Assembly (NCBI GenBank): GCA_029248335.1
Contig: JAQWJM010000026.1
Location: 8,260 to 72,259 of the forward strand
DNA: 64,000 nt
Direction of reading: 5' to 3'
DNA from: UBA12014 sp029248335
Lineage (GTDB): Bacteria; Planctomycetota; Phycisphaerae; Phycisphaerales; SM1A02
The notes below the pieces were generated by a model. It was not told the DNA's origin. It made no database searches and saw nothing but the letters and a program-made list of their open reading frames with translations. Positions 61,535 to 64,000 of the stretch are shown one piece after another. The first letter of the stretch is position 1; the number at the start of each line of letters is the position of its first letter. A program made the position numbers and the translations under genes.

Positions 61535-62698
61535 TCACTTGCCCGAGTCGGCCTGATCGGCCGCCGGCGTCGGTACCAGCGGGCCGAGTCGGCTCTCAAG
61601 CACCTTCGCCCGCATCTCGACGAACAGGTCGGGGTTGTCGCGGAGGAACTGCTTCGAGTTCTCACGCCCCTGCCCCAGCCTGATCTCACCGTAGCTGAAC
61701 CACGCGCCTGCCTTCTGGGCGATCCCGTCGGCGACTGCAAGATCGAGCAGGTCGCCCGACGTGCTGATGCCTTCGTTGAACATGATGTCGAACTCGGCGA
61801 GCCGGAACGGCGGGGCCACCTTGTTCTTCACGACCTTCGCACGAACCCGGTTGCCGACGTTGTTCTCGCCGTCCTTGATCGCGCCGATTCGACGAATGTC
61901 GATGCGAACCGAGGAGTAGAACTTGAGAGCACGCCCGCCGGTGGTGGTCTCCGGGCTGCCGAACATCACCCCGATCTTCTCGCGAAGCTGGTTGATGAAG
62001 AGCACGATGCAGTCGCTCTTGGCGATCGCCCCGGTGAGCTTTCGCATCGCCTGACTCATCAGTCGGGCCTGCAGGCCGACGTGCGAATCGCCCATCTCGC
62101 CCTCGATTTCCGCTCGGGGAATCAGGGCCGCCACGGAGTCGATCACGATGATGTTGACGGCGTTGGATCGAACGAGCATCTCGCAGATCTCGAGCGCCTG
62201 TTCGCCGGTGTCGGGCTGACTGAGCAACATCTCGTCGATGTTCACCCCGAGCTTCTTCGCCCAGGTCGGATCGAGGGCGTGCTCGGCATCGATGAATGCC
62301 GCGACGCCGCCCTCACGCTGCACGTTCGCCGCGACGGTCAGCGCGAGCGTCGTCTTGCCGGAGGACTCCGGTCCGAAGACTTCGACCACGCGTCCTTCGG
62401 GAAGCCCGCGACCACCGAGGGCGAGGTCGAGACTGAGCGCCCCCGTCGACACGCACTTGATGCCGGCGAGCCGGTCGCCGTCGAGGGTCATGATCGATCC
62501 CTTGCCGTGCGCCTTCTCGATCTGCGCGAGGGCGCGATCGAGCGCCTGCTTGCGACCCGGATCCATCGCGGGCTTGTCCGTGCCGGGCTTCTGCTCGACC
62601 TGGGTCGTCGCCTTGGTGGTCTTCTTCTTGCCGGTGCCGTTGGTGGGCGCCTTGTCGGCGGTCGTCTTTTCGGGTGAATCGAGGGTTGCCTTGGGCAT
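61535..62698 (-). CDS. recA: Recombinase RecA
   Basis: The 387-residue protein drives homologous recombination and LexA-type repressor cleavage. Signatures are Walker A GPESSGKTT (about residues 109-117), Walker B IIVIDSVAALIP, the LNQL-like LFINQLREKIGVMFG region and ALKFYSSVRIDIRR. An extra Lys/Thr-rich stretch of about 45 residues precedes the core, which begins near residue 48. ATG 62698 has AAGG about 10 nt upstream. Upstream lies a noncoding leader of about 980 bases that holds two GTTC-N7-GTTC boxes. Confidence 0.95.
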   Translation of the reverse strand: MPKATLDSPEKTTADKAPTNGTGKKKTTKATTQVEQKPGTDKPAMDPGRKQALDRALAQIEKAHGKGSIMTLDGDRLAGIKCVSTGALSLDLALGGRGLPEGRVVEVFGPESSGKTTLALTVAANVQREGGVAAFIDAEHALDPTWAKKLGVNIDEMLLSQPDTGEQALEICEMLVRSNAVNIIVIDSVAALIPRAEIEGEMGDSHVGLQARLMSQAMRKLTGAIAKSDCIVLFINQLREKIGVMFGSPETTTGGRALKFYSSVRIDIRRIGAIKDGENNVGNRVRAKVVKNKVAPPFRLAEFDIMFNEGISTSGDLLDLAVADGIAQKAGAWFSYGEIRLGQGRENSKQFLRDNPDLFVEMRAKVLESRLGPLVPTPAADQADSGK

Positions 62699-63155
62699 GT
62701 TGTCTTCGCCTTCCGTTGCGATGGTCGGATCGATCCGTCGGTGATCCGGTTGCTTGTCGAGTCGAGGGGTTCGGGGAGTTGAGGTTCGGGATGGTGGGTC
62801 GTTGGAGTCGGGAGCGGGTGAGCCGGAATCCGGCTCGGCGTCGTCGTCCGGTTCCTCGCTGAATCCACCCGATCTCCGCTGGATCAGGTGGCTCATGGTG
62901 ATCTCGCACCCCGCCTGGAGGTCGGAGCGATCCGACGCCTCCGGATCGGCGTGCCTTGCACGTGCATCCGGATCGTAGAAGCCACCCGACCGCTGTTTCC
63001 GCAATCGGCGGATTCTCCCGACCGATGCCTCTGACACCGATCGATCGCCGGGGCGTCCGGGGTGCTCGAGACGACTGGGGTACGGCTCGAATCGGCGGAG
63101 GATGAGGAGTGGGAGATCGTCATGGGTCGTTGTCAGGTGAAGTACACGCCGGATA

Positions 63156-63172
63156 CCGAACGCTGACCGAAC
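63156..63172. promoter_or_regulatory. SOS-like box upstream of recA, first copy
   Basis: GAAC-N7-GAAC (GTTC-N7-GTTC on the minus strand), extended to CCGAAC-N5-CCGAAC. This is the LexA-box pattern described for alphaproteobacteria. A -10-like TGTACT lies downstream on the recA strand near 63141. Confidence 0.55.
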
Positions 63173-63197
63173 ATCATCGGAAAAAGGCCCGAAATCC

Positions 63198-63214
63198 GTT
63201 CGGTCTTTGTTCGG
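63198..63214. promoter_or_regulatory. SOS-like box upstream of recA, second (inverted) copy
   Basis: GTTC-N7-GTTC on the plus strand, the inverted partner of the first box, 25 bp away. The arms match in 14 of 17 positions, so they form a large inverted repeat. Confidence 0.55.
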
Positions 63215-63546
63215 AAAAACAGTGTCGATCGCCCACGGGCCGCTGTCAAGGTCCGAAAAGGGTCGATTTCGCCCTCCTGAGGATTCCGGACCCGAAATGC
63301 CGCTTTCGATTCCTCGGAGATCCCGGAATGCGGCCTCCAGACGATCGAGGGGCCGATCACACCTGCCTCCCGATGGGTCCCTCGAGATGCACGACCCAGG
63401 GCACCGAACTCGGGCGGGCCATCGCGGCCCCACCGACGCGTTCGACCTCACCGGCCGGGCCGGGGTTCGAACGACGCTCGTCGTGAGTTGAAATCGCGAA
63501 GGCCGATCGACCCGGGCTCGACCGAAATCAGATGCGGTGGGCGAGC

Positions 63547-63560
63547 ATGACAGCTGTCAT
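63547..63560. repeat. Perfect 14-bp palindrome in the recA upstream region
   Basis: ATGACAGCTGTCAT, flanked by GAGC and GCTC that extend the dyad with a two-base bulge. It lies between the decarboxylase stop and recA. It could be an operator or a short terminator stem; no U-tract follows. Confidence 0.5.
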
Positions 63561-63682
63561 TTGCTCGGTCATGGAGACGCGCCGACACCGCTCGAGGCCC
63601 GTGCGGTTCACGGCATCGAACGCGATCACGCATCACAGGCGGATCTGCCGCCGCTCCGTGGAGCGATTGAATCGATTCGAAA

Positions 63683-64000
63683 TCAATAGTGCGGGGTCGG
63701 CGGCTTGTACTGGGAGAGATCGGCGTCGCGGAACCAGTCGACGGTTCGCTGGAGTCCCTCACGAAGTGCGATCTTCGGCTCCCACCCGAGCTTCTCCCGG
63801 GCGAGCGTGATGTCGGGTTGTCGCTGGAGAGGGTCGTCCTGCGGAAGCGGACGCGCCTGCACGATCTCGACCCCGGTACCTGCGATCTCGACCACCAGTT
63901 CCGCAAGCTCGCGGATGGTGAACTCACTGGGATTTCCGATGTTCACCGGGCCGTGGAAGCCTTCGGGGCCGTTCATCATGCCCATGATCGCGTCGAGCAG
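63683..64000 (-). CDS. UDP-glucuronate decarboxylase / NAD-dependent epimerase, C-terminal part (gene leaves the window)
   Basis: The visible 105 codons, ending at 63683, continue past the right edge. They contain the family ending: GPVNIGNPSEFTIRELAELV, a QARPLPQDDPLQRQPDI substrate-binding segment and LGWEPKIALREGLQRTVDWFR. This is the C-terminus of the UXS/UDP-glucuronic acid decarboxylase branch of short-chain epimerases, which makes UDP-xylose for polysaccharides. The Rossmann domain is outside the window. Confidence 0.85.
   Translation of the reverse strand: MLDAIMGMMNGPEGFHGPVNIGNPSEFTIRELAELVVEIAGTGVEIVQARPLPQDDPLQRQPDITLAREKLGWEPKIALREGLQRTVDWFRDADLSQYKPPTPHY

Larger units (their letters stand above)
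62699..63682. other. Long noncoding stretch between recA and the decarboxylase gene
   Basis: This 984-base stretch holds the two SOS-like boxes, a 14-bp palindrome and a GAATCGATTC dyad near the decarboxylase stop. A short frame (62893-63123, minus) and the upstream extension of the recA frame are open, but they lack a good ribosome site or domain; I treat them as noncoding. No tRNA or known RNA was recognised. Confidence 0.5.

Noticed and set aside
62893..63123. A 76-codon frame in the recA leader
   Set aside because: It is Ser/Arg-rich without ribosome site or motif and does not look coding.
63464..63472. GGTTCGAAC, a tRNA T-loop-like sequence
   Set aside because: The flanking bases do not pair into T, anticodon or acceptor stems.

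Overview
The window is GC-rich, gene-dense chromosomal DNA, most likely from a planctomycete of the class Phycisphaerae. The pointers are two secreted proteins ending in the dockerin-like GD-NGDG / DGxDLGxxLxxWG double repeat typical of that group, a YdjY-domain lipoprotein, two futalosine-pathway menaquinone genes, and a compact flagellar operon lacking proteobacterial extras. No insertion sequence, prophage, CRISPR array or toxin-antitoxin pair was seen.

Layout. 1-17 kb holds housekeeping and envelope genes: trpE, an ABC ATPase, ruvC, a YdjY lipoprotein, a QueD-like protein with a duplicated domain, a cyclophilin, a CDGSH protein, an ACT-domain protein, mqnD, a dockerin-tailed protein, a metallo-hydrolase, a cupin, TPR and HEAT proteins, a MATE transporter, mqnC and a zinc-ribbon membrane protein. 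17-25.7 kb holds ilvE, an RCC1-repeat dockerin protein, rpoN, recR, ybaB, dnaX, the SRP RNA gene and a PIN-TRAM membrane protein. 25.7-42.3 kb is a minus-strand flagellar cluster: a sulfotransferase, then flgE, flgD, fliK, a MotE-like protein, fliJIHGFE, flgCB, a sigma-54 response regulator, its histidine kinase and a FlgN-like protein. 42.3-48.2 kb carries TPR, RDD and lipoprotein genes of unknown role. 48.3-50.2 kb is a cdaA-cdaR c-di-AMP pair. 50.2-58 kb has tyrS, tal, pgi, a cysteine desulfurase, a PQQ-like protein and ggt. 58-64 kb has a large secreted protein, a small unknown gene, tRNA-Leu(CAG), recA and the end of a UDP-glucuronate decarboxylase gene.

How the parts connect. RpoN and the NtrC-type regulator/kinase pair next to flgBC suggest sigma-54 control of flagellar synthesis. 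SRP RNA-dnaX-ybaB-recR is the classical replication/repair synteny. MqnC and MqnD belong to one quinone pathway. CdaA/CdaR form a c-di-AMP module, and tal and pgi serve sugar-phosphate metabolism.

Most notable signals: an A10 run in dnaX at which a slip in either direction terminates within five codons (a probable tau/gamma switch); paired, oppositely oriented GTTC-N7-GTTC boxes upstream of recA; TANNNT hexamers placed 6-11 nt before many start codons, suggesting widespread leaderless transcription; a promoter plus U8 terminator forming a small RNA or attenuator ahead of the YdjY gene; and a c-di-AMP cyclase whose DGA motif reads DLA. All calls are by eye, without database searches.
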